A DNA stretch of 64,000 nucleotides. Source: Alkalihalobacterium sp048323755. Its GTDB lineage: Bacteria; Bacillota; Bacilli; Bacillales; Bacillaceae_F. This document shows positions 17,795 to 26,907 of this stretch, in pieces (the stretch's first letter is position 1; every line of letters begins with the position of its first letter). A program made the translations under genes and the position numbers. The stretch lies in contig NZ_JBLWFS010000005.1 of NCBI RefSeq assembly GCF_048323755.1, positions 138,442-202,441 on the forward strand. The letters run 5' to 3'. Under the pieces are notes generated by a model. The model saw only the letters and a program-made list of their open reading frames with translations. It was not told where the DNA came from and did not search any database.

Positions 17795-17893
17795 GAATGG
17801 TGACTCCTCTGTACCATATTTCTTTTTGAACACCACTTTACATATTAGACATTACGTATAGGAATACCTTCAAATATTTTTATTTTTTTCAAA

Positions 17894-18019
17894 GGCTCTT
17901 TTTACAAAGATTGTTGCTCCGTGCTTTTGGACCGTAAGCCAAGCGAATGCTTGGTTCTTCACGCTATGCGTGAAGCTTTTGAAAACGGTCCAAAAGCAAC
18001 AAAGTTTACGAAAACAGCC
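17894..18019. repeat. Large imperfect inverted repeat (TGCTTTTGGACCGT element), full copy
   Basis: TGCTTTTGGACCGT (17922-17935) is perfectly inverted at 17985-17998, with weaker pairing outward to 17894 and 18019. Two small hairpins (AAGCCAAGCGAATGCTTGG and CTTCACGCTATGCGTGAAG) sit inside the loop. A related half-copy lies at 21891-21955. The flanking parts of the 17837-18166 gap hold no gene that I see. Confidence 0.75.
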
Positions 18020-18166
18020 GTTTCAAAATAGGCTTAAGAACAAGATTTAGGTCGTGTCTTAAGAGTGATTATCAGATTTGTCATACTTTTTTAACATTCA
18101 CTACGTGTTTTAACACTACACCTTAACAAATCATTAATATTACTACTGTATACTAAAGTGGATATA

Positions 18167-19342
18167 CTACTTTAGAGAGTCATACGCATTTTTTAATCTT
18201 TTAAGTCCTTCATTTACCGAATTCCTCGAACAAGCTAAGTTCATTCGTTCGAATGGCTCTCCTTCTTTACCAAACACAATTCCGTTACTTAAGGCTAATT
18301 TCGCTTGCTCGGTAAGCCATTTTTTTCTTTCTTGAGCCGTCATTCCTAATCCACTACAATCGAGCCATAGTAAATAGGTGCCTTCAGGTTGTATCACTTT
18401 AATTTTCGGCATATGTTCTTCGATATATGCTTTTACAAATTGAACATTTCCTTCTACATAGCGAAGGAATTCTTCGAGCCACGATTCACCATCGGTATAT
18501 GCTGCTTCCATCGCAACCGCGCCAATTGAATGAAACATATTTAAGAATTCTTGACTTAGATGGTTCTTAAACTTTCGTCTTAAAGCTGGATTAGGGATGA
18601 TCGTATATGAGGTTTGCAATCCTGCTAAATTAAACGTTTTACTTGGAGCCATACACGTTATCGTTCGTTGGCTCATTTCGTCCGATAATGTAGCTGTTGG
18701 TATATGTTCATGCCCTTTAAAAATAATGTCACAATGAATTTCATCAGAAATCACTAACAAGTCATGCTTAATGCAAATTTCAGCTAATTGCTTAAGCTCT
18801 TCTTCTGTCCATACTCTCCCAACTGGATTATGCGGGCTACATAATAATAATATTTTCGTTTCTTGATCAATGACTGATTGAAGATGGTCTAAGTCCATTC
18901 GATAGTGAGTTCCGTCAAAAACTAATGGATTTTCAATTAATTTTCGATCCTGATTGGTAACTACATTAAAAAATGGATAATAGACGGGTGGTTGAATAAT
19001 CACCTTATCCCCAGGTTCCGTAAACCGTTTAATAATTTGCGCAATAGCTGGAACGACTCCTGAAGTGTAAACTAACTGTTCTGCGTCAACGTTCCAATTA
19101 AACCTTCTCTTTACCCAAGATTGTACGGCAGTGTCAACGGAAGCCGACCTGACCGGATAACCAAAAATTCCTCTCCCAACCTCTTCTTGAATCGCCTTTA
19201 TAACTTGGGGTGGTGCTGGAAAGTCCATATCTGCTACCCACATCGGCCATAAGTCTTCACCCTCATAAAGCTTATCTACAGCATCCCATTTCATAGAACT
19301 AGTACCTTTACGATTTTCAACTTGATCAAAGCGTGATGTCAT
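18167..19342 (-). CDS. patB: MalY/PatB-type cystathionine beta-lyase
   Basis: A 391-residue PLP enzyme of the fold-type I MalY/PatB group, which cleaves cystathionine or cysteine to pyruvate, ammonia and a thiol. MWVADMDFPAPP (about 34-45), SPHNPVGRVWT (about 169-179), VISDEIHCDI (about 196-205) and the PLP lysine region APSKTFNLAGLQTS (about 232-245) are present. The C-terminal arginine is in NLACSR. Ribosome site GGGGGATG precedes ATG. It stands alone on this strand. Confidence 0.85.
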   Translation of the reverse strand: MTSRFDQVENRKGTSSMKWDAVDKLYEGEDLWPMWVADMDFPAPPQVIKAIQEEVGRGIFGYPVRSASVDTAVQSWVKRRFNWNVDAEQLVYTSGVVPAIAQIIKRFTEPGDKVIIQPPVYYPFFNVVTNQDRKLIENPLVFDGTHYRMDLDHLQSVIDQETKILLLCSPHNPVGRVWTEEELKQLAEICIKHDLLVISDEIHCDIIFKGHEHIPTATLSDEMSQRTITCMAPSKTFNLAGLQTSYTIIPNPALRRKFKNHLSQEFLNMFHSIGAVAMEAAYTDGESWLEEFLRYVEGNVQFVKAYIEEHMPKIKVIQPEGTYLLWLDCSGLGMTAQERKKWLTEQAKLALSNGIVFGKEGEPFERMNLACSRNSVNEGLKRLKNAYDSLK

Positions 19343-19544
19343 CGTTCATCCCCCTTTTCAAATTTAGTATGACTCTATTTGAATCCCTACTTTTATGTAA
19401 ACCCTTCGTGCGAAATGTTATCAACCGATTGACATAGCTCGTATACATAATGATGTCTATAGCAGGTAGAAATACGTTCATTCAATTTAGTTTAGTGAAT
19501 AAAACAAGCTTGAACTGAAATACATCAATCCAGGAGGGATCTTT

Positions 19545-20495
19545 TTGTTTAATAACTTATATTTTCAATATTCTATGATGTATACCTTCTTTTTCGGTGG
19601 GCTTTTAATTGGCGCTGACTATGTTTTTAATCTCTCTAATAGTAGCTTCAATTCTTATCTCTTTGCTAAATTTGTTCTCATCCAAGTCACTATTCATCTA
19701 GTCGTTTTATTTATTACAGTTAAGCTAATGGAAAAACGATTATACAACACTCGAAATCAAAGTTATTTTAAAAAAATCAATCGCCTTCGTGCTATTACAG
19801 AGTTAACGGCCGCCGTTGCCCATGAGATACGAAATCCTCTAACCTCGGCTAGTGGCTTTCTTCAATTACTAATGACTGGAAAAGAAATTCCTCTTAAAGC
19901 ACAAGAGTATGTTCAAATAATTCATAGCGAAATTGCAACAGTTGAAAAAGTTGTGGAGAAATATATTCGTATCACTCATCCTAGTCAACTAAGTCTGACC
20001 CCAATTTCCTTAGACCTTCTCCTTCATGAAATCTACATGGATTTTTCAAGTACTTGTAACTCGCAAAACATACAATTTGCGATAAACTTACGTCAAAATG
20101 GTACATTCCAAGCAGATACCGAGAAATTAAAACAAGCATTATCCAACATCGTCATGAATGGAATTGAAGCCATGCCAAATGGCGGCAAAATTACGATCTA
20201 TGGTAACGTTTCAAAAAAAGAGGTAACGATCCGAGTTAGCGACGAAGGAATCGGCATGACTGAATCTGAAATGGATCAAATCGGCACTCCGTTTTATTCA
20301 TTAAAAGAAAAAGGGACGGGGCTTGGACTGATGCTTTGTTATCAACTCATTCATTGTATGGATGGACGAATTGAAGTTTATAGTAAAAAAGGAGTGGGTT
20401 CCACTTTCATTATTTACCTTCCCAGTCAAGAAAAAGAACTGGCACTAAATATCTTTCCTGCTACTCTTAGTAATAAAACAGAAGGACAGAATTAA
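19545..20495 (+). CDS. Membrane sensor histidine kinase
   Basis: A 316-residue kinase starting at TTG behind AGGAGGG. Two N-terminal hydrophobic segments (about 11-30 and 40-60) with a very short external loop are followed by a HisKA domain, whose phospho-acceptor is His93 in AAVAHEIRNPL. The HATPase domain has N-box NIVMNGIEAMPNGG, G1 VSDEGIGM and G2 GTGLGLML. This layout is like the KinB/KinC/KinD-type orphan kinases that feed Spo0A in Bacillus. No response regulator is adjacent, which supports an orphan role. Confidence 0.85.
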   Translation: MFNNLYFQYSMMYTFFFGGLLIGADYVFNLSNSSFNSYLFAKFVLIQVTIHLVVLFITVKLMEKRLYNTRNQSYFKKINRLRAITELTAAVAHEIRNPLTSASGFLQLLMTGKEIPLKAQEYVQIIHSEIATVEKVVEKYIRITHPSQLSLTPISLDLLLHEIYMDFSSTCNSQNIQFAINLRQNGTFQADTEKLKQALSNIVMNGIEAMPNGGKITIYGNVSKKEVTIRVSDEGIGMTESEMDQIGTPFYSLKEKGTGLGLMLCYQLIHCMDGRIEVYSKKGVGSTFIIYLPSQEKELALNIFPATLSNKTEGQN

Positions 20496-20501
20496 TTAAC
20501 T

Positions 20502-20702
20502 CTACCCTTCTTGTTGTTGCTGTACGTATACATATGTGGCGGTTCCACCTTTATTAGCTGTACCAACAAAAGAAGCCCGGTCTTCTTGTAAAACTAATTG
20601 AGCCCGAAAAACCATAAAGTCCTCTTTTGATATAAAAACCTTCTCCTGTGCCCCGCTTCTCAATTGCTCTAATAATTCAATTGCTTGCTGTTCATTCATC
20701 AT
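20502..20702 (-). CDS. Small hypothetical protein, 66 residues
   Basis: Convergent with the kinase gene. It begins MNEQQAIELLEQL at an ATG in GTGAGCATGATG after AGGGTGAG. It is acidic with a helical N-terminus and a Gly/Thr then Gln-rich end (YVYVQQQQEG). No motif or family is recognised. Confidence 0.55.
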   Translation of the reverse strand: MMNEQQAIELLEQLRSGAQEKVFISKEDFMVFRAQLVLQEDRASFVGTANKGGTATYVYVQQQQEG

Positions 20703-20769
20703 GCTCACCCTAACACTTTTTGTTCATTTACCCCTATCATACCTTATCTAACGAAAACAAAAAAGGTAC

Positions 20770-21717
20770 CTAATCACGTAGAGATTTGGTCATGACTTCT
20801 ACAAAATCATGAACAAAAAATTGGTAATTCAACTCTAAAGCTACACGGCGTAATACGTCTGTCGGTTCAGGCTCCCAACCAGGTCGAAAATCGGTAACAC
20901 TTTGCCCTCTCGTTTCCGCTAATATTTGAACTGTAACGGGACGCATCACGTATTGAACCAAGTCTCGATTCGTCACTGCACTTAAAGTCAGCACATCATG
21001 CATTGGTGCACCGTTCAATCCTGGAACTAGCTCTACGTATGCATCTGCGTAAAACTCAAAAATCGGTTCAATTAATGGTGTAAAGGGATTGAACTGAAAC
21101 TGTGTGATATAGTCTACCACTTCAGAAGTAACGATAGCCTCGGTCGTTACATTTAAAGGTATGATCGTTACATTTGTCGCTTTACTAAGCACTAAATTAG
21201 CTGCGATAGGATCCCCGTAAAAATTAGCTTCTGCAACTGGAGTCACATTACCTGGAACTAAAAAGGCTCCACCCATAATAAAATAATCCTTCACCTTCTT
21301 CATATGTTCTTCCCCTAGAATAAAGGCAATTGCTAATGAAGTCATTCTGCCAATTTCAACAATCGTAAGCTCTCCTTTATATTGTTCAATGATCTCAAAT
21401 ACGCGATTATAGTTTAAGAGTTCGCCGACAATCGTTTCTGGAGGTCTGATCGGACCTAGCCCCTCTGGTCCATGAATTTCAGGATAGTAAACGGTAATTT
21501 CCCCAGAAAGAGGGCCTTTTGCTCCACCGATTAATGGAATATCCTCTCTACCAGCTAACTTCAGTAAATAGGCCACATTATTCGTTGCCTGCTCTTGTGG
21601 TACATTCCCATAGCTAGACACGATTCCAACTACGTCTAAATCAGGATGAAGTAAGGCATACATAATAGCTAAAGAGTCATCGATACCCGGATCACAAAAA
21701 AGGAGAATTTTATTCAT
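20770..21717 (-). CDS. Nucleoside hydrolase (IU-type)
   Basis: A 315-residue inosine/uridine-preferring nucleoside hydrolase, which splits ribonucleosides into base and ribose. The calcium/ribose motif appears as FCDPGIDDS near residues 7-15; the usual leading Asp is Phe, but the ligand aspartates that follow are kept. IMGGAF(LVPGN) (about 148-158) and AEANFYGDP (about 163-171) match the family, and HDVLTLS carries the later Asp. No adjacent transporter is present. Confidence 0.85.
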   Translation of the reverse strand: MNKILLFCDPGIDDSLAIMYALLHPDLDVVGIVSSYGNVPQEQATNNVAYLLKLAGREDIPLIGGAKGPLSGEITVYYPEIHGPEGLGPIRPPETIVGELLNYNRVFEIIEQYKGELTIVEIGRMTSLAIAFILGEEHMKKVKDYFIMGGAFLVPGNVTPVAEANFYGDPIAANLVLSKATNVTIIPLNVTTEAIVTSEVVDYITQFQFNPFTPLIEPIFEFYADAYVELVPGLNGAPMHDVLTLSAVTNRDLVQYVMRPVTVQILAETRGQSVTDFRPGWEPEPTDVLRRVALELNYQFFVHDFVEVMTKSLRD

Positions 21718-21890
21718 TATTAAACTCCCTTCGTTTTTTATCAGTACTAAAATACATATTCTTGCAAAGCGAATATTAAAACACCCTTTTCTACCTATGA
21801 AAAGTTCACAGATAGGCGTAGTTAGGGATATCGATGTTTAAATAATGGAAATCTATAAGGAACCTATACAAAATACCAGATTTTTATTAA

Positions 21891-21955
21891 AGGTTGTTTC
21901 CATATACTTTATTGCTTTTGGACCGTTTTCGCTTCACGCTTTGCGTGGAGAAACT
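21891..21955. repeat. Half-copy of the TGCTTTTGGACCGT element
   Basis: TTGCTTTTGGACCGTTTTC followed by GCTTCACGCTTTGCGTGGAG matches one arm and the internal hairpin of the element at 17894-18019, in the opposite orientation. The rest of the 21718-21985 gap is featureless to me. Confidence 0.65.
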
Positions 21956-21985
21956 TAAAAATAATTAGTGTTTCATTTTTATCTA

Positions 21986-22029
21986 TTTACAAACAAGTTA
22001 GTAACAGTGTATTATTTAACTAGTACACT
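21986..22029 (+). promoter_or_regulatory. Promoter and GntR operator of the ABC operon
   Basis: TTTACA (21986-21991), 18 bp, TATTAT (22010-22015) is a plausible promoter. AGTGTA (22006-22011) and TACACT (22024-22029) form an inverted repeat overlapping the -10. This resembles the AGTGTA/TACACT operator reported for YtrA-type GntR repressors, and such a repressor is encoded third in this operon. Confidence 0.65.
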
Positions 22030-22057
22030 AAATAATTAATATTAAGAGGTGACAATT

Positions 22058-22978
22058 ATGAAAGAAGGTACTGTACTTTCTGTTCAAGACGTTTCTAAAG
22101 TGATTAAAAATAAAAAGATTATCGATTCCGTCTCTTTCGATGTTTATCCCGGTGAAGTATTTGGGTTCTTAGGCCCCAATGGTGCTGGAAAAACGACAAC
22201 GATCCGAATGATTGTGGGACTTATTTCGATTAGTGAAGGTGATATATATATCAATGGAAAACATATTTCAAAAGAATTTGAAAAAGCGATTGCTCATACC
22301 GGTGCAATTGTAGAAAATCCTGAGATGTATAGTTATTTAAGTGGTATTGAAAATTTACGGCAATATGCCCGAATGGTAGATGGTGTTGGCGAAGAAAGAA
22401 TTAAAGAAGTCATTGAATTAGTTGGCTTAACAGACCGTATTAAAGAAAAAGTAAAAACCTATTCTCTTGGAATGCGGCAACGGTTAGGAATCGCACAAGC
22501 ACTTCTGCACTCCCCGTCCCTGCTAATTTTAGATGAACCTACAAATGGTCTAGACCCAGCTGGAATAAGAGAAATTCGAGACTACTTGCGACGTTTAGCA
22601 CACGAAGAGGGATTAGCCGTTCTCGTTTCAAGTCATTTACTCTCAGAAATGGAACTAATGTGTGATCGAATTGGAATCATTCAAGATGGGAAGATGATTG
22701 ACATCAAAACCGTTAGAGATTTTGTTAACGAAGAGGAGAAGCAATCGTATGTCTTTGATGTTAAGCCTTTAGATAGTGCTTTAACCGTCATCAACGAAAA
22801 ATTTCCACAACTCCATAGCAAACTAGAAAATGAACATATGCAAGTGGTCGCTTCTTCCGATGATATTCCATCAATTACGCGTGAACTTATACAAAACGAT
22901 ATACAAATATATTTAATAGAAAGAAAAACAACGACGTTAGAGGATAAATTTTTACAAGTGACAGGAGGTCGCAAATAA
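22058..22978 (+). CDS. ABC transporter ATPase, BcrA-type
   Basis: A 306-residue ATP-binding subunit. Walker A GPNGAGKTTT (about 39-48), signature LGMRQRLGIAQAL (about 139-151), Walker B LLILDEPTNGLDPAG and switch SSH are intact, with a C-terminal extension typical of bacitracin/antibiotic exporters. ATG at 22058 is preferred over GTG at 22049 because AAGAGGTG overlaps the GTG. It pairs with the permease that starts at its last codon. Role: probable export of a peptide antibiotic or envelope compound. Confidence 0.85.
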   Translation: MKEGTVLSVQDVSKVIKNKKIIDSVSFDVYPGEVFGFLGPNGAGKTTTIRMIVGLISISEGDIYINGKHISKEFEKAIAHTGAIVENPEMYSYLSGIENLRQYARMVDGVGEERIKEVIELVGLTDRIKEKVKTYSLGMRQRLGIAQALLHSPSLLILDEPTNGLDPAGIREIRDYLRRLAHEEGLAVLVSSHLLSEMELMCDRIGIIQDGKMIDIKTVRDFVNEEEKQSYVFDVKPLDSALTVINEKFPQLHSKLENEHMQVVASSDDIPSITRELIQNDIQIYLIERKTTTLEDKFLQVTGGRK

Positions 22979-23928
22979 TGAAACGAATGTTGAACCTGAT
23001 TCACAATGAAAATATAAAGATAGCTTCACGTACTAGCACGTGGGTGATGATTGGTTTATTACTTTTTATGGTATTGAGTGTCGGTGTCCTTACAAAGTTT
23101 TTACTGCCTTATGAAGAAGTAAACGACTGGAGAGCAACTGTTTCCGCTGAAAATGAGCACCTGGCACAAATTGTGAACGATCCTATCGTTTCTGAAGGAG
23201 AGCGTCGGGCTTTACAAGAAACGATCGCCCTAAATGACTACAGGCTTACAAATGATCTCCCCCCGGTTAGTGATCAATCCATTTTGGGGTTTACTTTAAG
23301 CAGTTCGATGCTTATTAGTATCATTACATTATTTACAATCATTTTCGCCGCAACATCAGTAGCTGCGGAATTTTCGTCTGGGACCATCAAGCTTTTACTC
23401 ATTCGGCCTGTTCATCGATTAAAGATTTTATTTTCTAAATACATTTCTTCTTTTTGTTTTTCGATCATATTTCTAGTTGTATTACTCGTCTCATCTCTAC
23501 TATTTGGTGCCTTATTTTTCGGATTTGAAAATTTTAATGCAGTGAACCTTTCATATGAACAAGGAATAATAACTGAAACACCGATGCTCTTACACATTCT
23601 TTTCATTTATGTACTAAACAGTGTAGAATTATTAATGATGGTAACATTTGCTTTTATGATTGCTAGTGTTTTCCGCAATCAGTCGTTAGCGATCGGTTTA
23701 TCCATCTTCTTAATGTTTACTGGATCGCAACTTGTATTTGCTTTAAGCCAATACGATTGGGTCAAATATATTTTATTTGCCAATACACACCTTCAACAAT
23801 TTTTTACAGGACAACCGCTCATTGAAGGCTTAACATTAGGATTTTCACTAATGATGCTACTTATTTATTTTATTATTTTTCATGCAATAGCATCTTACAT
23901 GTTTGTAAAAAGAGATGTAGGTGCTTAA
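22978..23928 (+). CDS. ABC-2 type permease
   Basis: A 316-residue membrane protein with about six hydrophobic segments (first at about 20-40, then a large external loop to about residue 105, then five in the C-terminal half). AEFSSGTIKLLL is the coupling-helix-like motif of ABC-2 permeases. The start overlaps the stop of the ATPase gene, so the two form one transporter. Confidence 0.8.
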   Translation: MKRMLNLIHNENIKIASRTSTWVMIGLLLFMVLSVGVLTKFLLPYEEVNDWRATVSAENEHLAQIVNDPIVSEGERRALQETIALNDYRLTNDLPPVSDQSILGFTLSSSMLISIITLFTIIFAATSVAAEFSSGTIKLLLIRPVHRLKILFSKYISSFCFSIIFLVVLLVSSLLFGALFFGFENFNAVNLSYEQGIITETPMLLHILFIYVLNSVELLMMVTFAFMIASVFRNQSLAIGLSIFLMFTGSQLVFALSQYDWVKYILFANTHLQQFFTGQPLIEGLTLGFSLMMLLIYFIIFHAIASYMFVKRDVGA

Positions 23929-23949
23929 TTAGGTTAAGGGAGATGAGTT

Positions 23950-24321
23950 ATGTCTCGTGACTTTGACAATACAAAACCAATTTATTATCAACTAATGCAT
24001 CGATTTTTCCATAAAATTTGCAGTGGTCATATTCAACCGGGGGAGAAACTCCCTTCTGTCAGAGAAACCGCCGTTGATGCAGGCGTTAATCCAAATACGG
24101 TTCAGAGGACCTATATGGAAATGGAACGGATGGGTGTCGTCGAATCCAAACGGGGGCAAGGTACGTTTGTCGTGAATGAACCGGATGTTATTAAACAACT
24201 AAGACTCCAGCTTGCTGAAGAACAAATGGATTCGTTCATTGAAGAAATGAAAAGTATTGGCTTTACTCCACCTGAAATTTTACAAAGACTGCAAACCAAA
24301 ATTACAGAGAAAGGAGAATAG
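23950..24321 (+). CDS. GntR-family regulator, YtrA subgroup
   Basis: A 123-residue repressor of the short YtrA type. The winged helix reads PIYYQLMHRF...GEKLPSVRETAVDAGVNPNTVQRTYMEMERMGVVESKRGQGTFV in the usual order (quoted in parts), with a short C-terminal dimerisation helix pair and no ligand domain. It lies between two ABC transporter modules. The inverted repeat at 22006-22029 is its probable operator. The signal in this subgroup is usually cell-envelope antibiotics. Confidence 0.85.
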   Translation: MSRDFDNTKPIYYQLMHRFFHKICSGHIQPGEKLPSVRETAVDAGVNPNTVQRTYMEMERMGVVESKRGQGTFVVNEPDVIKQLRLQLAEEQMDSFIEEMKSIGFTPPEILQRLQTKITEKGE

Positions 24322-24326
24322 CTAAA

Positions 24327-25028
24327 TTGAATACACCTATTCTTTCTGTTGAAAATGTAATGAAACGGTATGGAACGAAAAAGGCAGTAGATAACATTAC
24401 ATTTTCTGTAAACCACCCTGGCATTATCGGGCTAATCGGTGCCAATGGAAGCGGCAAATCGACGATATTAAAACTCATTGCCGGATTACTAAAAACATCC
24501 ACTGGTACGGTGCAACTATTAGGAAGTAATGTGTCTAGAAAAACAACGAAATATTGTGCTTACCTGTCAGAAGATGATGATTTATACCCCTTCTATACAG
24601 TCAAAGAAACATTATTATTTTATGAAAAAGTGTTCCCTGACTTTGAACGATCCAAATCAGAAAACATCTTAACCGATATCCATGTTTCTAAAGAGGAAAA
24701 AATCGGTCATCTCTCAAAAGGAAACCGGGCTCGAGTGAAGATTGCGCTTGCTCTTGGAAGACAGGTCCCTTGCCTTCTTCTAGATGAGCCCTTATCAGGT
24801 CTAGATCCTATCGTGAGGGAAGATATTATCAAAGCTTTTGCAAAATATGCAGACTTAGAAAAGCAATTAATCATTTTGTCAACACACGAAGTAGAGGAGA
24901 TTGAGCCACTTCTTGATCAAGTTCTCTTCATTAAGGATGGTTCCATCATTTACTTCAATGAGGTGGAACAACTTCGTGAAGAACGAGGGCAAAGTGTAAT
25001 TGATTACATGAGAGAGGTGTTAAAGTGA
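24327..25028 (+). CDS. ABC transporter ATPase, YtrB-like
   Basis: A 233-residue ATPase starting at TTG behind AAGGAG. Walker A GANGSGKST (about 38-46), a degenerate signature LSKGNRARVKIALAL (about 131-145) and Walker B CLLLDEPLSGLDP are seen. The LSKGNRAR variant is common in GntR-linked ABC modules. It serves the permease encoded immediately after. Confidence 0.85.
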   Translation: MNTPILSVENVMKRYGTKKAVDNITFSVNHPGIIGLIGANGSGKSTILKLIAGLLKTSTGTVQLLGSNVSRKTTKYCAYLSEDDDLYPFYTVKETLLFYEKVFPDFERSKSENILTDIHVSKEEKIGHLSKGNRARVKIALALGRQVPCLLLDEPLSGLDPIVREDIIKAFAKYADLEKQLIILSTHEVEEIEPLLDQVLFIKDGSIIYFNEVEQLREERGQSVIDYMREVLK

Positions 25029-25819
25029 GTTGGTTTGCCTTATATCAAAAAGATTTACGAGCCAACAATTTACGTCTAGTTGTAAATATTAGTCTCTTAC
25101 TTCTTTTTTTCCTCTCCATATTTTTTATGATGTTCAGGTACAATAACGAATTTATTTTAATGAGTTTTGTGCCCGTTCTTATGTTGCATGTGATCTATTT
25201 ATTTATAGGGATGTTCGATTCCCTCTCCAAAGAATGGCGCCATCATAACGTAAATCTTTGGTTAAACATACCTCAAAGTGGCTGGTCCCTTATCACTGCG
25301 AAGTTTTCAGCAGTGGCTACCCACTTTTTGATTTCACTTTCGGTTACTTTTATCGGGTTTTACCTTTTCATTTATGTATTTAACCATCAAATAAGCGAAC
25401 CGTTTTTTATTGCACTGTCTATTTTTCACACGTATTGGTATGTTCCGGCCTTTATTTTAGTCCTAGCCTCATTACAACTTGGGGCTTTTGCAACCGTGTT
25501 GTACCTCATTTCCAAAACGGTTTACAAAGGTGGTTGGATCCTTGCTGTTGCGATCGGGATCGGAACGCAATATATTTGGAACATAGTAAAGGATACAGAC
25601 ATTTACCTTACGATGACTGGATGGGGAGCACTTATTACACCTGCAGATATACAGGCTACACTTCAGCAGATGATGCTACTAGAAGCTGACATTGGCGTGT
25701 CCGTGGATATGGACGGTACGTTTTATTTAGGTTATCTCATCTCTGAGGCCGCAGTTATCGTTGTCCTACTCGTTATTTCTAGTTGGTTATTAGATCGTTA
25801 TGTTCAATTGTATAAATGA
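25025..25819 (+). CDS. ABC permease, YtrC/D-like
   Basis: A 264-residue membrane protein, GTG start overlapping the preceding stop. About six hydrophobic segments and the motif KEWRHHNVNLWLNIPQSGWSL, close to the coupling region of permeases in GntR-type operons. Last gene of the five-gene unit; a strong terminator follows. Confidence 0.75.
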   Translation: MSWFALYQKDLRANNLRLVVNISLLLLFFLSIFFMMFRYNNEFILMSFVPVLMLHVIYLFIGMFDSLSKEWRHHNVNLWLNIPQSGWSLITAKFSAVATHFLISLSVTFIGFYLFIYVFNHQISEPFFIALSIFHTYWYVPAFILVLASLQLGAFATVLYLISKTVYKGGWILAVAIGIGTQYIWNIVKDTDIYLTMTGWGALITPADIQATLQQMMLLEADIGVSVDMDGTFYLGYLISEAAVIVVLLVISSWLLDRYVQLYK

Positions 25820-25853
25820 CAACAGGAGCCTCGATGGCTCCTGTTGTCATTTT
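25817..25853 (+). terminator. Terminator of the double ABC operon
   Basis: TGACAACAGGAGCC and GGCTCCTGTTGTCA form a 14-bp perfect stem with loop TCGAT, followed by TTTT. Confidence 0.85.
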
Positions 25854-25902
25854 AGGATACGATTTATTGAGCGCGAGAAAACGTTAAAAACAGGGTATCC
25901 TT

Positions 25903-26691
25903 TTAGTTCTCCCAAATAAAAACCCCATCTTCATTAACAATATCCGTGGCGGCTGGAACTATTAAATCGGCTAATTCTTCTAACTCCTCACTCCTGCTTG
26001 CCCCAGATAAAACTCCAATCGCTAGTCCTGCCCTCCCATTATGAGCCAATGCCAAATCAACGTTAGTATCTCCAACTACAGCGACTTCGTTTGACTGCAG
26101 GCCGGTTCTTTCACAAAACTTCTCAATAATTGACCGATGCGGTTTAGAGAATCCATGTGTATCTGCAGTAATTACGAAAGAAAAATACCTAGTGAGACCT
26201 AACTTAGTTAAACATATTTTTGTTGTTTCAAGATCGTCCGCTGTGGCAATGCCAACTTCTATATTTTTAGCTTTTAACACGTTAAGCATCTCAATTAAGT
26301 TTCCAGTTGGCTCAATGTATTGACTATTTTCTCTTGTGATTTCAACCATCTTTTCTGATAACCAAACATAAATTTCATCGAGTTTATACTGATGATAGCC
26401 TGCCTCTAACATGAATCTATAAAATGTGTTTGCAATATCATGTGTGGTCCCCCCTGCTAAAATTCCATTACCATCGACCCTTTCTCCTTCAAGACCAATT
26501 AATTTTTCCAATTGGTCACAAATGTCATCCCCATGATTCAAATAGGCCTTGGCAAATTGCTTTACTAAACTTTTAGCAATCGGTAACCAAATAGAATGAA
26601 AGTGAATTAACGTACCATCTTTATCAAAGAGGATTCCTTTGATTGGTTGTTCTAATTTTGCAATCCTGCTTGTTCTAGTAATTGTGACCAT
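25903..26691 (-). CDS. HAD-superfamily hydrolase
   Basis: A 262-residue phosphatase of the phosphoglycolate-phosphatase-like group. Motif I FDKDGTL (about 22-28), motif II in GIATADD (about 145-151), the lysine KPHR (about 182-185) and motif IV GDTNVDL (about 203-209) are in order, with an alpha-helical cap between motifs I and II. It would dephosphorylate a small metabolite. Substrate unknown. Confidence 0.8.
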   Translation of the reverse strand: MVTITRTSRIAKLEQPIKGILFDKDGTLIHFHSIWLPIAKSLVKQFAKAYLNHGDDICDQLEKLIGLEGERVDGNGILAGGTTHDIANTFYRFMLEAGYHQYKLDEIYVWLSEKMVEITRENSQYIEPTGNLIEMLNVLKAKNIEVGIATADDLETTKICLTKLGLTRYFSFVITADTHGFSKPHRSIIEKFCERTGLQSNEVAVVGDTNVDLALAHNGRAGLAIGVLSGASRSEELEELADLIVPAATDIVNEDGVFIWEN

Positions 26692-26868
26692 ATTTCATCC
26701 CGCTTTCCTTTTCTTAAATAATACACGCACCGCTTCACATACCTTTACCATAACAGATAGATATGAACGAAGTATTAAACTAATATTAAGTTCGACCTTT
26801 TTTAATTAAACGTTTATTTAATTTTTGTCTGTTCTATCTAGACGTCTAATAAGAATGAAAAAGACAAA

Positions 26869-26899
26869 TAAAAAGGGAATGCTCAAAGAGCATTCCTTC
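26869..26899 (-). terminator. Terminator after the 132-residue gene
   Basis: AAGGAATGCTC and GAGCATTCCCTT pair around TTT on the minus strand, followed by TTTATTTG. Confidence 0.75.
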
Positions 26900-26907
26900 C
26901 GCTTTAA

